Positions 8,891 to 19,645 of a DNA stretch of 64,000 nucleotides are shown piece after piece. The notes under the pieces are model-generated. The model ran no database searches. It saw only the letters and a list, made by a program, of their open reading frames with translations, and was not told the origin of the DNA. How positions within the stretch are numbered: the stretch's first letter is position 1; every line of letters begins with the position of its first letter. The translations under genes were made by a program, and so were the position numbers. Location of the stretch: the NCBI GenBank assembly GCA_009823505.1, contig VZQC01004709.1, positions 378,217 to 442,216 on the forward strand, written 5' to 3'. The stretch comes from Rhizomys pruinosus (lineage: Eukaryota; Chordata; Mammalia; Rodentia; Spalacidae).

Positions 8891-10856
8891 GACACCAACT
8901 TGGGGAGGAAAGGCTTTATTCAGCTTACATCTCCTGGGTCACAGTTCATCACATAGGGAGCCCAAGACAGGAACTCAGGGCAGGAACCTGGAGGCAGTAG
9001 CTGAAGCACAGGCCATGGAGGAATGCTGTTCACTGGCTTGCTCCCCTGGCTCATGCCCAGCCTGCCTTCTTATACCATACACAACCACCTGCCCAGGGTG
9101 GTACTACTCATTGTGGGCTGGGCCCTCCCACAGTGCTCGACCATCAAGACAATACTTCACAGATGTGGCCACAGGCCAATCCAATGGAGCCAATTCCCCA
9201 ATTGAGGCTCCCTCAACCCAGGTGTGTCAAGTTGACACTAAAGCTATCCAGCACACTATCCAAAGCAATATATTGAGTCAATGCAGTCCCAATTAAAATT
9301 CCCTTGGGTTTCTTCACAGAATTGGAAAAATAATCTCAAAATTCATGTAGAAAACCAAAGACCCCAGATAGCCAAAACAACCCTGAGCACAAAGAGCAAT
9401 GCAGGGGTGTGTGTGTGTGGATTACCATACCAGACTTCAAACTATAATTACAGGGCTATAGTCATAAAGCAGCCTGGCAGTGGCACAAAAACAGAACCAC
9501 AGATCAATGGAACAAAACTGAAGATCCAAACTTGAGAACATGCAATTTCCACCACCTCATGGTTGACAAAGGGGACCAAGAACACTCAATGGAGGAAAGA
9601 CAGTATCTTTAGCAAATGGTCTTGGCAAAGCCGGATCATCCCTTGTAGAAGAATAAAACTAAATCCCTACCTTTTTACACTGTACAGAAAACAACTCCAA
9701 ATGGATCCAAGACTGCAATGTGAAACCTGTAATTCTGAAAATGATTAAAAGAAAAGGTTGGCAGTAATCTACAAGATATAGGTGTAGGAAAAGACTTTCT
9801 AAATCAGACAGCAGTTGTGCATGAAACAAGATCAGCAATCAACAAGTGGGACATCAATAAAAACAAAAGCTTCTGTATAGCGAAAGATACAAAGAAGTGA
9901 AGAAAAAACCGAGAATGTGAGGAAACCTTCACCAGTGACACATCTGACAGAAATCTAACATCCAGATTGTATAAATTACTCAAAACTCAAAGGAGCAAGA
10001 AATCAATGACCCAATCAAAAGATGGAGTAAAGAGCTGAACAGAGACTTCACAAATGAAGAAATAAAAAAAAATAGGCTGAGAAATATTTTAAAAAGTGTT
10101 CAACACCACTAATAATTAAGAAAATACAAATTAAAACCAGTTTAATATTTCACCATACCATGATAAAACTGGTTATGATCAAGAAAACAATTGAAACTAA
10201 ATGCCGGCGAGGTTGTGGGGAAAGGGAACCATTCAATCACTGCTAAGGGGAATGCAAATTCATGAAATCCCTATGGAATTCAGTGTGGAGAACTCTTAAA
10301 AAGGATAAAAATGAACATACCCCTTGACCCACTCATACCACCTCTGGGTATATACTCAGAAGATTCATCATATTGCAGAGATAGTTGCACAATCACGTTT
10401 ATTGCAGCTGTCTTCAGAATAGTGAAGAGCTGGAAGCAGCCCAAGTGTCCCTCAACTGATGAGTGCATATTGAAAATGTGTTACATCCACACAATGGAAT
10501 TCTATACAGCAGTAAAGAAAGAGGACATAATGAAATTTGCAGGTAGGTAAATGGATGGAACTAGAAGCCATTATGCTAAGTGATATAACACAGTCTCAGA
10601 AAAACAAATGATATATGGTGTCCCACATTTAAGAATCCTTGCACTAAACTCATATATGTAAGTCAAACCTGATGCTACTACAGATATAACTTGAAGTTTA
10701 TGTGTCTATTTTCCCAAGTTTTAAGATTTATGAGAAATAATCAATACCTTTTTTGAAAGTAGATTAAAATATACGTTAACTTGCAATGTAATATGGGAAA
10801 ATAAATTTATATTTATTTGTGCCTGCATGCAAAATTGCTGTTAAAAAGTGAATCCC

Positions 10857-11094
10857 GGGTTGGAGAGATGGTCTAGTGGTTGGGAGTGCCGACCGCTCTT
10901 GCAGAGGACCCAGGTTCGATCCCCAGCACCCACATGGCGGCCGAGATCCATCTGAAACTCCAATTCCAGGAGAATTCCAGTTCCGGGGGAATCCGACACC
11001 CTCTTCTGACCTCCGCAGCATTGCACCACATGGGTGCACAGACTTGCATGCAGACAGTGCATTCATACACATACAGAAATAAATAAAATTTAAA
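10857..11094 (+). mobile_element. Young B2 SINE in the L1 3' UTR
   Basis: Starts GGGTTGGAGAGATGG, carries the tRNA-like promoter part and the internal CTCCAATTCCAGG/CTCCAGTTCCGGG pair, and ends in an A-rich tail. Flanked by the 14-bp duplication AAAAAGTGAATCCC (10843-10856 and 11095-11108). Confidence 0.95.
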
Positions 11095-11164
11095 AAAAAG
11101 TGAATCCCACATATGTTTTATAATTAATCCATAGCTTATTTTCAGACTCTGTCATTTTGGTATA

Positions 11165-11265
11165 TATTTCCAGTATATATATTATATATATATATATATA
11201 TCTATATATATAAACTTAGTAGTGTGTGTGGGTGTGTGGTGTGTTGTGTGTGTGTGTGTCGTGTT
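11165..11265. repeat. (TA)n and (GT)n runs
   Basis: Compound microsatellite inside the L1 3' UTR: mostly TA from about 11170 to 11212, then GT-rich to 11259. The L1 text resumes at 'ttttggagtaatataaaatt'. Confidence 0.85.
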
Positions 11266-11600
11266 TTGGAGTAATATAAAATTAAAGGGAACAAGAACAG
11301 CAACAATAAAAGAAATAGAAAGAAGTATAATAACTAAACTGGACTGTTACAATGGTCAAACTAAAAAATATGCAAATACATCTTAAAACATAAACGTGAA
11401 ATTCTAAAAAAAAAAAAAAAGAAAAGGACTCAATGAATGAATTCATACTGAAGGACAATTGAAGACACAGACTTTACTCAAATATATGACAGAATGCATG
11501 AAACCAGGTGGGGTATGTGTAAAGGAGTGTTTAGCTAGGGGAGGGAGTCTAAATACAATCCAGATGTATGAAATGCAAAAAGTTCAATAAAATTTTTAAA

Positions 11601-12082
11601 GGAAAAAATTAAACCATCTATTCCTAATGTACACAATACAAGATGCAGAAAGCACTATACTGGTACGTGTGCAAACAGAAATAACAAAAATGTAAAATAC
11701 TTAAGTAATTTACTGCCAGAACCTTTATGATTGTGTGTACATGTGCATGTGCATCTGTGTGCATGTGCATCTGTGTGCATGTGTGTGTGTGTGTGTGTGT
11801 GTGTGTATTAATTTTGGAGAATACAGACTACGGCACAGGAGAATTTAAGAGGGCAACGTTTACTATGTGGTTTCTTCTTCCACCATGGGTTTCACTGATC
11901 AAATTCTGGTCCTCAGTCTTGTTAAACAAGCTTTTATCCACTTAGTCATCTCATTTTCACATTTATAACACTGAATACATAATTTTTGTATCTGAAAAAT
12001 AATGCACTAGACGACTGTATTTAAAATTATTCTACAGAATAAACATTCTTCACATTAATGGATGCTATATCTTTAAAAACCT
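11601..12082. other. Unique DNA with a (GT)n microsatellite
   Basis: No gene seen. A CATGTG/GTGTGT tract runs from about 11730 to 11808. The open frame over it only reads the repeat. Confidence 0.7.
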
Positions 12083-12240
12083 ATAGCCAGACATTGTAGT
12101 ATAAGTAATTAATTAGAGCACTGGGGAGGCAAGAGGCAGGCAGGTCTCTGTGAGTTCCAGGCAATCCCGATCTACATAGAGAATGCAAGGCCAGTCAAGC
12201 CTAAAAAGTTAGACTCTGTCTCAAGACAGCAGCAAATGAA
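12083..12240 (+). repeat. B1 SINE, diverged
   Basis: Order of B1 features: 'agccagacattgtagt', 'gcactggggaggcaagaggcag', 'tctctgtgagttccagg', and 'actctgtctcaagaca' before an A-rich end. Many substitutions indicate an old copy. Confidence 0.75.
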
Positions 12241-12643
12241 AAGTTTGGTGTTTAAATAATTTAAAAATATTAATTTTAATAACATTACATAGTTATAGTT
12301 ACTTCCAAATTTCTGTGAATATTTATTGTGCCAATAAACATGTTAATAGGAAATCTTGAATTTAATTTCTATTTACTATGACCTTTGAAAGGGTCTTTAA
12401 GTCCCATAGAACAAACCTTGGAACTCCTAACTAACTGAAGTTTCAAGGCCTTTCTATCTCGGCATATAGGATTCCACACTTTTGTGACCAGCTATGAAAA
12501 CAAAAGAGAAAAATATTATATAAAATTATTTTTATCCTGTATTGTGAGCACAATCTGTGTTTCTACTATATGTGTTTCCCAAAGATCTCAGAGTTATATT
12601 TCTTATAAAACTTCTTAGTAGGATAAGTGATGGTCCTGTACAT
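12241..12643. other. Unique DNA, nothing recognised
   Basis: AT-rich, no open frame of note, no repeat recognised. Confidence 0.6.
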
Positions 12644-12655
12644 TAGATAGAATTT

Positions 12656-12894
12656 ATTTATTTATTTATTTATTTACTTATTTACTTATTTATTTGTATG
12701 AATGTACTGTCTGCATGTAGGTTTGTGCACACACGTTGTCGTGCAATGCCGCGGAGGTCAGAAGAGGATGTCGGCTTACCCTGGAACTGGAGTTAAAGAC
12801 AGTTCTCAGTTGCCTTGTGAGTGCTGGTTATCAAACCCAGGTCCTCTGCAAGAGCAATCGGTGCTCCTAACCACCAGGCCATCTCTCCAGCCCC
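12656..12894 (-). mobile_element. B2 SINE with TTTA-rich tail
   Basis: Reverse B2 whose A tail appears as a (TTTA)n run at 12656-12695. Flanked by the 12-bp duplication TAGATAGAATTT (12644-12655 and 12895-12906). Part of the middle block is missing ('ggagttaaagacagttctc'), so it lacks one copy of the internal pair found in the other young B2s. Confidence 0.93.
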
Positions 12895-12906
12895 TAGATA
12901 GAATTT

Positions 12907-13747
12907 TGAAGTGCACAGTAAATCTCTCAATCCCAGCTACATATCAGACATAACTGGGATAGTGGTTAAAAGTGCAGATTTCTGAGACCAACTCTGAGAA
13001 ATTTTATTTTTGGTGAGAAGTTTCACTCCAGGTGCTCTGAGATATATATTTGCTCCGTATGTGAAAATTTTGAAAGGATTTAAGATTAAGCATTAAGAAG
13101 GGGCAGTGAAATTAGACAGCATGATAATACCCTTATTTTCAATCTCCAAACCAGGAAAATCTCATGGAGCAGATGAGTTATTCTTAATTGTGTCCATTCG
13201 CCATTTTCTAGATTTCTACTCTAGATATTGAAAGTGAAGGAGTAGGGCCAGAATACATTCCAATATAACACTCTCTGAAAGTTGATCTGATATTGTTAAC
13301 TTATGAATATATACTTAGAAACTGTTGATTTAAACGACTCCTCATTCTTTGTAACAACAATATTCTTTGATCCTTAGACTATGATTTCCCCAGTACACAT
13401 ATTACATGAAGAGAAGCATAGTATGCAGATTGAGGTCACTTATGGTAATAACATGAGAATAGTGACTCTTTACTCAGGTATGGTGATTTATTTCAGAGGA
13501 AGCAGAGATAAATTAGAATAAGATTTCAGAGGAGGGATGGGTATTATGAGAGTGTTGAAACACATGGCATTTCAGGAATAGTTGAAGGGATTAGAATAAT
13601 TCACCTTGGAACTGAGGACAAATGTGCCCATGCAAAAGTGGTATTTTTAAATATTCAAAAAGCTGACCCATGGAGGTTTCTTATATAGTATGCTTGAAAA
13701 ATAAAGAAGGAAAAGCTTTTCTTGAATATCCATGGCTAATGCAAAAA
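12907..13747. other. Unique DNA, nothing recognised
   Basis: No repeat, exon or RNA gene seen on either strand. Confidence 0.55.
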
Positions 13748-13759
13748 GGCTTATTTCTT

Positions 13760-14056
13760 TTTTTTTTTAATTTTTTTTGTTTGTTTATTTTTAAGGGATT
13801 CTACAATATAATGATACAGTTGTTTGCAGATAGCACTAATGTGACTCAGTATGTCATACAATTAGGTAATTGGTGCATTTTGCAAGTATCTATGTCCAAA
13901 TTTTGAACAACCCAAGGTTCCCATAGTCCAGTTGGAGAAGCTTGTATGCACGGGCATGTTGATCAGTTAGGAGTCCAGACTATATTCCTGTAGTCTCATG
14001 ATTCACCCCTATCTCTCCACAGCCCTTACAATCTACCACGCCTCCTCTTCCGTAAG
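13760..14056 (-). mobile_element. Short L1 3'-end insertion (297 bp)
   Basis: T-rich at the left, flanked by the 12-bp duplication GGCTTATTTCTT (13748-13759 and 14057-14068), so it is one minus-strand retroposition event. In sense it begins with the 'ggaagaggaggcgtggtag' block shared with the long L1 cassette (about 15026 and 47707). It then switches to the ordinary L1 end seen at 30262-30360 ('aattacctaattgtatg', 'ttatattgtagaatcc'). Confidence 0.8.
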
Positions 14057-14169
14057 GGCTTATTTCTTATCTGCATTTAAGTAGACAGACCCCTGACTTA
14101 TCTTGGCAGGCTTTTGTCATCACCATTGTAGGAGAAGTGAATATACTGAATAACTTAATGAGTTATAAG

Positions 14170-15444
14170 AGTGTAAGCTATACACCTAAACAAAATATAT
14201 CAATACAGGAGCTCTGACATCAACAATGGATTATTCTACCAAGGAGATGTTGGCCAGGGGATCCAAGCCCCCACAAATGGTAAAGGCTCCTTGCCTCCTA
14301 ACTGGGATATCTGCAGGAAGAGAGGCGATAAGGCCCTGCTGTTGAAGACCTGATACAAACATGGAAAAGATGTATGGAGACCGCACTTGCAAGTATACAG
14401 ATGGTCTCTGGGATGCCAGAGAGTGTTACCAAAGACCACTAAACCAATAAAGCAAATATAGGTCTCCTTGAGTCAAGCAAGACTCCTCCGTCAGCACCAG
14501 CTACACCTCATCTGCCTGGAAATACTGTGCAGCAGTGGCAGCCATATGTCTGTATATCCCAAATCTAATTGGCTATTGGCTCTCTCCTTGGAGGAATAAC
14601 CCACGGCTGATGTCACAAGCTTACATCCTCTAATGGTTAGGAGATGTTATAAACCACACGAAGACCCTGCCATACTTGACAGAAGAAAATGTAGATCATG
14701 AATTGACATACCATCCAAACATCTGTGTCTATACCAAAGTAACCTACCATAACAATTAGTACTGTTTAAATACCCATATATCTAATTGTGTGTGCTTCAT
14801 TAGTAGGATCGAAAGGCTATATATTATACTGTTTAAATACCTAAATATCTAATTGCATGTGCTTCATTAGTAGGATCGAAAGGTTAAGCCTGGACAAGCT
14901 GGCAGCCCATGAAAGAAAACAGCCAGAACTGACTAGAGACCAAGACATCAGCTCCAGAGAAAGTAGAGTGTTTTGCTTCTCATCCACCTGTGCCCCTTTT
15001 CTAAGCCTAGGGAACAATCTGCGGAAGAGGGGGCGTGGTAGAATGTAAGGGCTTCGATTGGGGTTAATGGTGAAACTACAACAATATAGACTGGACACTC
15101 ATTTGATCAACTTGATTGAACATACAAGCCCCCCCTGCTGGATGGTGGGACCCATGAGCTGTGTGGGTTTGGGCACAACTGCTTGCAAATTGGTTTTACA
15201 TGAAGGATGCTTGTACTCACAAATTATCACCTATTGTTAAAAAAATGAAAACAAAACAAAACAAAAAAGCAGAGAAAGATGCAGAAAACTTACGGCAGAA
15301 TGCACGATCTGCGATGGGTAGGGGTGGGGTCGGGGGGAAGGGAAGGGGATATATGCCTGAACTGAATTGGAAAATGATGTATGAAATACACAAAGCATCA
15401 ATAAAAATAAATTAAAAAAAATAAAAGAAATTAAAAAAAAAAAA
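14170..15444 (+). mobile_element. L1 3' tail of the long-cassette type, 5'-truncated
   Basis: Collinear with 63500-64000 (left part) and with 47398-48091 (right part), and so joins the two into one unit. It ends with the usual L1 terminus: a G-rich block ('gggtcggggggaaggg'), 'gaattggaaaatgatgtatg', 'catcaataaaa' and a long A-rich tail. There is no ORF2 in this copy. The 63-codon frame at 14857-15048 also occurs at 47542-47733, but most differences between the two change residues, so it is not evidence of a protein. A clear target duplication was not found. Confidence 0.75.
14761..14886 (+). repeat. 67-bp tandem duplication inside the L1 tail
   Basis: Two units, 14761-14827 and 14828 to about 14886, both starting 'actgtttaaatacc' and both containing 'cttcattagtaggatcgaaa'. 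The copy at 47515-47575 has one unit only, so the duplication is private to this insertion. Confidence 0.88.
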
Positions 15445-16628
15445 GAGTTGCACTCCAAATTCCCATTGCCATTCTTGGTTTCAAACTTAACATGCTCCTG
15501 TAAGGAAGAGAAATGATAGATACATCATTTGCCTTAGCCTCTACCATACTGTTTATATGTCAGTGTGGAAATTCATCCACTCTTGGCCCTTTTTGTTATC
15601 TGTACAATGGTTTATCAATATCTATTTATTTTTAAATATGTTATGAACATTAAATGTACATTCATAAAATGTCTAAAATCGTCTCTTGCTTAAAGCTCCT
15701 CAATCCTTACATTTTCCCCCTCATGAGATTTTCCTTTTATATTTTTCTAGCATACTATATAAGAAACCTCCACAGGTCAGCTTTCTGAATACTTAAAGAT
15801 ATCATTTTTGCCTGGGCACTCTTGTCCTCAGTTCTTCCAGCCTCCTAATAAATAATTCTGTAACTGTGAAAAGGATTGTAACTTAGGCATAAAAAATGTT
15901 TTCTACTCATATTACCCAAGAAAATTTCTTACTTCTTTGTTTTGAAACTTAACTTCTTTTTCTGTGAAATGCAGTTAAGGCACTGAGTGAGTGAAGTAAG
16001 GTATTATAACTCTAGGAAGACAACGCATTTTTACCATTAAGCACATACTTTGGAGCCAGGCAACATGGACTTTCTAATATTGTTTCCTCATTACCTACTT
16101 GTGTGATATTGGGACACATTCTTTCAGCACCTTTATCTGATTTGTAAAATGGGGTAATAACAGAGGCTACAAAAGACATTTTCCCTTAATATTAAATATC
16201 ATTGAAATAATGAAGCAAATATCTAAGTTGTTGTCATTGCCAAATAAAAGATAGACAAATCACAGTGGAAAATATGTCAACAGAACACCTGAAATTTGTG
16301 TGAAATTTAGAAGCACAAAAAGAAAACAGAGAGTACAAGAAAAAAAAAATAATCCACATTTATTTAGCAACCTGGTAGATAGATACCCAGGAGTGTTTTC
16401 TTCTCTTGGATAATATATTATTAGCCTAACACAGTGGACAGGATATTGTTAAAATTCTCAGTTCCTTACCTTCCAGACAGCAACACTCACCAGATAGTGC
16501 TCCATAATACCATCCCAGAAACATTTTTGGAAGGGAGACACCAATTAAAATTACTTCTTTAAGACAAGTGTCTCAGTGCCAGTTTCTAAAGTACATTTAA
16601 AATATATATATTGTATTTGCTATTTCCT
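15445..16628. other. Unique DNA, nothing recognised
   Basis: No gene or clear repeat. AT-rich. Confidence 0.55.
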
Positions 16629-16644
16629 AAAGAGATTGAATATG

Positions 16645-16887
16645 GGGCTGGAGTGATGGCCTAGCGGTTAAGAGCGCCGACCGCTCTTGCAGAGGACCCG
16701 GGTTCGATCCCCAGCACCCACATGGCGGCCGAGAGCTGTCTGAAACTCCAATTCCAGGAGAACTCCAGTTCCAGGGAAGTCCGACGCCCTCTTCTGACCT
16801 CCGCGGCATTGCACATCACGGGTGCACAGACTTGCATGCAGACAATACATTCATACACATACGGAAATAAATAAAAAATTAAAAAAA
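16645..16887 (+). mobile_element. Young B2 SINE
   Basis: Full B2 with the internal CTCCAATTCCAGG/CTCCAGTTCCAGG pair and an A-rich tail. Flanked by the 16-bp duplication AAAGAGATTGAATATG (16629-16644 and 16888-16903). Confidence 0.95.
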
Positions 16888-17118
16888 AAGAGATTGAATA
16901 TGAAGAAATTGATAGAGTTACAATATCAAACAGTGGATTAAAATAAACATCAGGAAGTATTAAGAAAAACAGAGTTGGGAGAAGGAATTATACCAGGAAA
17001 ACGGGAAATATAATTATTGTAATTAAACACTAATTTCAGCTCTGAAGCCATTAAGATCTGAATTTCACTTACTTTTCAAGCTCACTTTGTTTCATGCCTT
17101 CATCACCAAAGTTGTACC

Positions 17119-17460
17119 TGTAGCAGGCCATCCGGACACAGGATCCTTGGGGGCGGGGATAGGAAGGCACAAAGTCAAGGACACAGAACACAGTAGCCAG
17201 GCGAAAGGCAAAAGCAGGCTCATTTATTACAGGAATCAGACAGACATTTATACCCTCTCTCTGCGTCCCATTGGTCCCTGGGCAGGTGGCAGTTAGTGTG
17301 TCAGTTGGCTGGCAGTTGGTGTATCTTTTCCCCATAGGTTCAGCCAGAATATGCATTATCTGTTGCCAGTCTGCTAGGCAGATTTCAGGTTGGCTCCATG
17401 GGGAAGTTATAATTGAGCATGTTCAGTGTATGTGAAGCAGCAGGGCTTACTTCTCCGACA
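17119..17460 (-). mobile_element. Solo LTR, probably class II (ERVK-like)
   Basis: 342 bp beginning TGTAGCAGG and ending CCGACA, flanked by TTGTACC at 17112-17118 and 17461-17467. A 6-bp duplication plus one chance base would fit class II. In minus-strand sense there is a TATA-like GGGTATAAATG (complement at 17245-17255), then AATAAATGAGCC (signal complement at 17222-17227) about 20 bp on, then a pyrimidine-rich U5. This is the compact U3-R-U5 layout of rodent class II LTRs. No internal sequence remains, so it arose by LTR-LTR recombination. Family name not assigned. Confidence 0.75.
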
Positions 17461-17467
17461 TTGTACC

Positions 17468-19344
17468 GATAAAAGTTAGAATTATATTGTCATTCATTCC
17501 CTGTGTCTAAAAGAGATATTCCAAAGGCCTACATAATTAACGTCTCCCTAGAGTTCTGAATAGGTAGCCATATTTCTACTCTCTCCTTTGTATTATCAAT
17601 ACTTTAAAATAGCTGTCTCCATGTATTAACTTCACTTTCTCTCCTTTAAGTTTTTCTTGAACCCACTAGAATCATGATTTTTGTCTAAACTGTACTTCTC
17701 CCTTTCACTGAACAATTGTGGAGGTCACAAGTGACTTTCTAGTTGCTAAACATAATAATCAATTCCTATTGCTCTTCATATCGGAGTTGACTACCACATT
17801 TTGAAAATTTGATCTTTTCTTTGTAATGCACTGATTCACTTGTTTATAGAACCTTTGTTTCCATGTTTCTTCTCTCACATTACTGTCATTTTGGTCTGGC
17901 TTGAATCTGTTATTCCCTGAAAAAAATATATATTCAAGAGCTGTAACCCAGATTTTAGGAATTTTTGAGCTGGTGGAACCCGTAGAAAGTGAGGCCCAAT
18001 AGAAAGAAGGCTGGGATGCTTGAAGCTTACACGTGGAGGGTATATGGGGAAACATTCCATCTTCTTTATCTCCTTTCCAGGGAAACATGAGGTGAGAATC
18101 TTACCTCCTGTACAGACGTGCCATCACATTATTTTGCCTCACTATAGGTCAGAAAAAAAAATAAAGCTAACTGATGATGGACTGAAACCTCCATTAGATG
18201 AAGTCAATTTTGCTACCTATAAGTTACTTATCTCTGTTATTTTTCCCACAGTAGCAGAGTGCTGACTACTGTACCTCTCTTTATCTTTCTCCTTTCCTTG
18301 TAACTTCCCCTCCCACCCACTAGACCACATATTAGCCTCAGATCTAATTTATCCTCCATTTATGTACATTTCCTAGGTGATCTTTTCCACTAGCATGGGT
18401 ATAAATATGTGTATGTGAATGACATCCTGATATTCATCTGAATGATGAAACTTATCTGAACTACAGATTCATGTATATGCCAACACTTTATATGCAATAA
18501 CCATCTTTTCCAATTGAGCTTGGCTAATAAGAGACTAATAATCCAGTTGTAAATGTGTCTCTCCAACAGTCTTATGCATTTCAGTTAATGGCAGTTTTTA
18601 TAGCTGTTATTTAAGTGCTTGAGCCAAATGCTTTGGAATCAGCCTTGCTTTGTTTATCCTCATCACATATCTCACATAAATACCTACATTAAACCCCACC
18701 AGAATTATCTTTAAAAATAAACAAAAGCCAAACCAACACAAAACAAAACAGGTAGAAAACTTGGATACATCTCACCAACTTTTTTCTATTTCCTCTATCT
18801 TATTATAAACTATCAAATACAAAATTAAAAAAAAACTGAAAAAAGTTTTTCTGCTCAGCTAACTTCGACTTTCTACCTAGTTTGATGTCTTCTACCTTGG
18901 CCTCTTTACAAACTCTTGTTTGTACAGTGGAGTGATACTGTGAAACTATGCATCAGACCATGTTATTCCTCACCTCCAAACTACCCAGTAGGTTAGACCT
19001 CATTCAGACTAAGGGTCAAAGTCTAAACACTAGCTTTTAAATATCTACCTAATCTGATATTTTCTTCCCTTGACCTTATCCATTACCTTGTTTTCTCTTA
19101 TTCAACTTTACAAGTGACAGTGACTTGCCTTTTATTATTTGAACATGTAGGTTCTCTCATGGTCATGCCATAGGATTTTTAGTTGCTTTTTTGTACTAGG
19201 TATAATCTGCCACAGATAGGAATCATGACACATTTCATTTCAGACAAATTAATATTAAAATACATTTTCAGTAAAACTATTCTGACAACTTTATTTCCTT
19301 TTTTCATTTGTTATACTTTTTTTTCATTTCTCCGTGTGATTAAT
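17468..19344. other. Unique DNA, nothing recognised
   Basis: About 1.9 kb with no clear repeat or exon. The 109-codon minus frame at 17759-18088 has no recognisable domain. Confidence 0.5.
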
Positions 19345-19645
19345 ATGTATGCATTATATGTGAGTACATGTGTATGTGGGTGTATGTTCATGTTGGTGTC
19401 TTCTTCAATTCTTCTTCACTTTCTTTAAGGAGACATGGATTCTTACTAAACATGAAGCTCACCAATTTGGGAATCTAGCTAGCTAACCTTGGTTAACTCC
19501 GTTTTTTACCTCTTGAGTTTTGAGATTACATGTAGGCCCTGCTACCATGGGTCTCTTGCTTTTACATGGGTGCTGGGGATTAGAAATCGGGTTCTTTTAC
19601 ACGTGTAGAAAGGACTTTTGCCACTTGGCCATTTTTCCAGCTGTT
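19345..19645 (-). repeat. B4-like SINE, old
   Basis: Contains a TG-rich lead, a B1-like middle and 'gggtgctggggattagaaat' followed by 'cacttggccatttttccagc', the order found in reverse B4 SINEs. Strongly diverged. Confidence 0.55.

Larger units (their letters stand above)
2200..9255 (-). mobile_element. Non-autonomous ERVL/MaLR-type LTR element with deletion
   Basis: The LTR begins TGTTCTAG and ends GCACA. One LTR is 2480-2527 plus 8891-9255, split by the ERV-L provirus. A second, partial LTR lies at 2200 to about 2393. About 85 bp of internal sequence separates them and carries a primer-site-like motif right after the LTR in minus-strand sense, which sets the orientation. The flanks are ctatt (2195-2199) and ctatc (9256-9260), a 4-of-5 target duplication, and the L1 reads on across it. 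The same LTR family occurs as a solo copy at 58629-59035. An internal deletion joined the left LTR to the leader. I do not commit to a RepeatMasker family name. Confidence 0.75.
2146..11600 (+). mobile_element. 5'-truncated L1, outer host of a nested insertion
   Basis: The L1 is in two pieces, about 2146-2199 and 9256-11600. The left piece ends in 'aaaaatgaccatcctat' and the right begins 'ccaaagcaatatattgagtc'. Together they match the ORF2 stretch seen uninterrupted in another L1 here at about 46720-46790. The right piece runs through the end of ORF2 (translated fragments at 9281-9748 and 10311-10550, full of stops and shifts), then an L1 3' UTR containing a B2 and TA/GT runs, and ends near 11600 after a G-rich block and an A-rich tail. 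It is the oldest layer of the nest. The 5' boundary near 2146 is approximate. Confidence 0.8.

Noticed and set aside
10857..11094. tRNA gene
   Set aside because: The tRNA-like promoter part belongs to B2 SINEs; no cloverleaf with an anticodon arm and intact acceptor stem is formed, and the same unit recurs with target duplications.
14857..15048. Conserved 63-codon frame shared with 47542-47733
   Set aside because: The two frames are copies of one L1 tail; most nucleotide differences change the residue and the starts are not comparable, so there is no sign of coding constraint.
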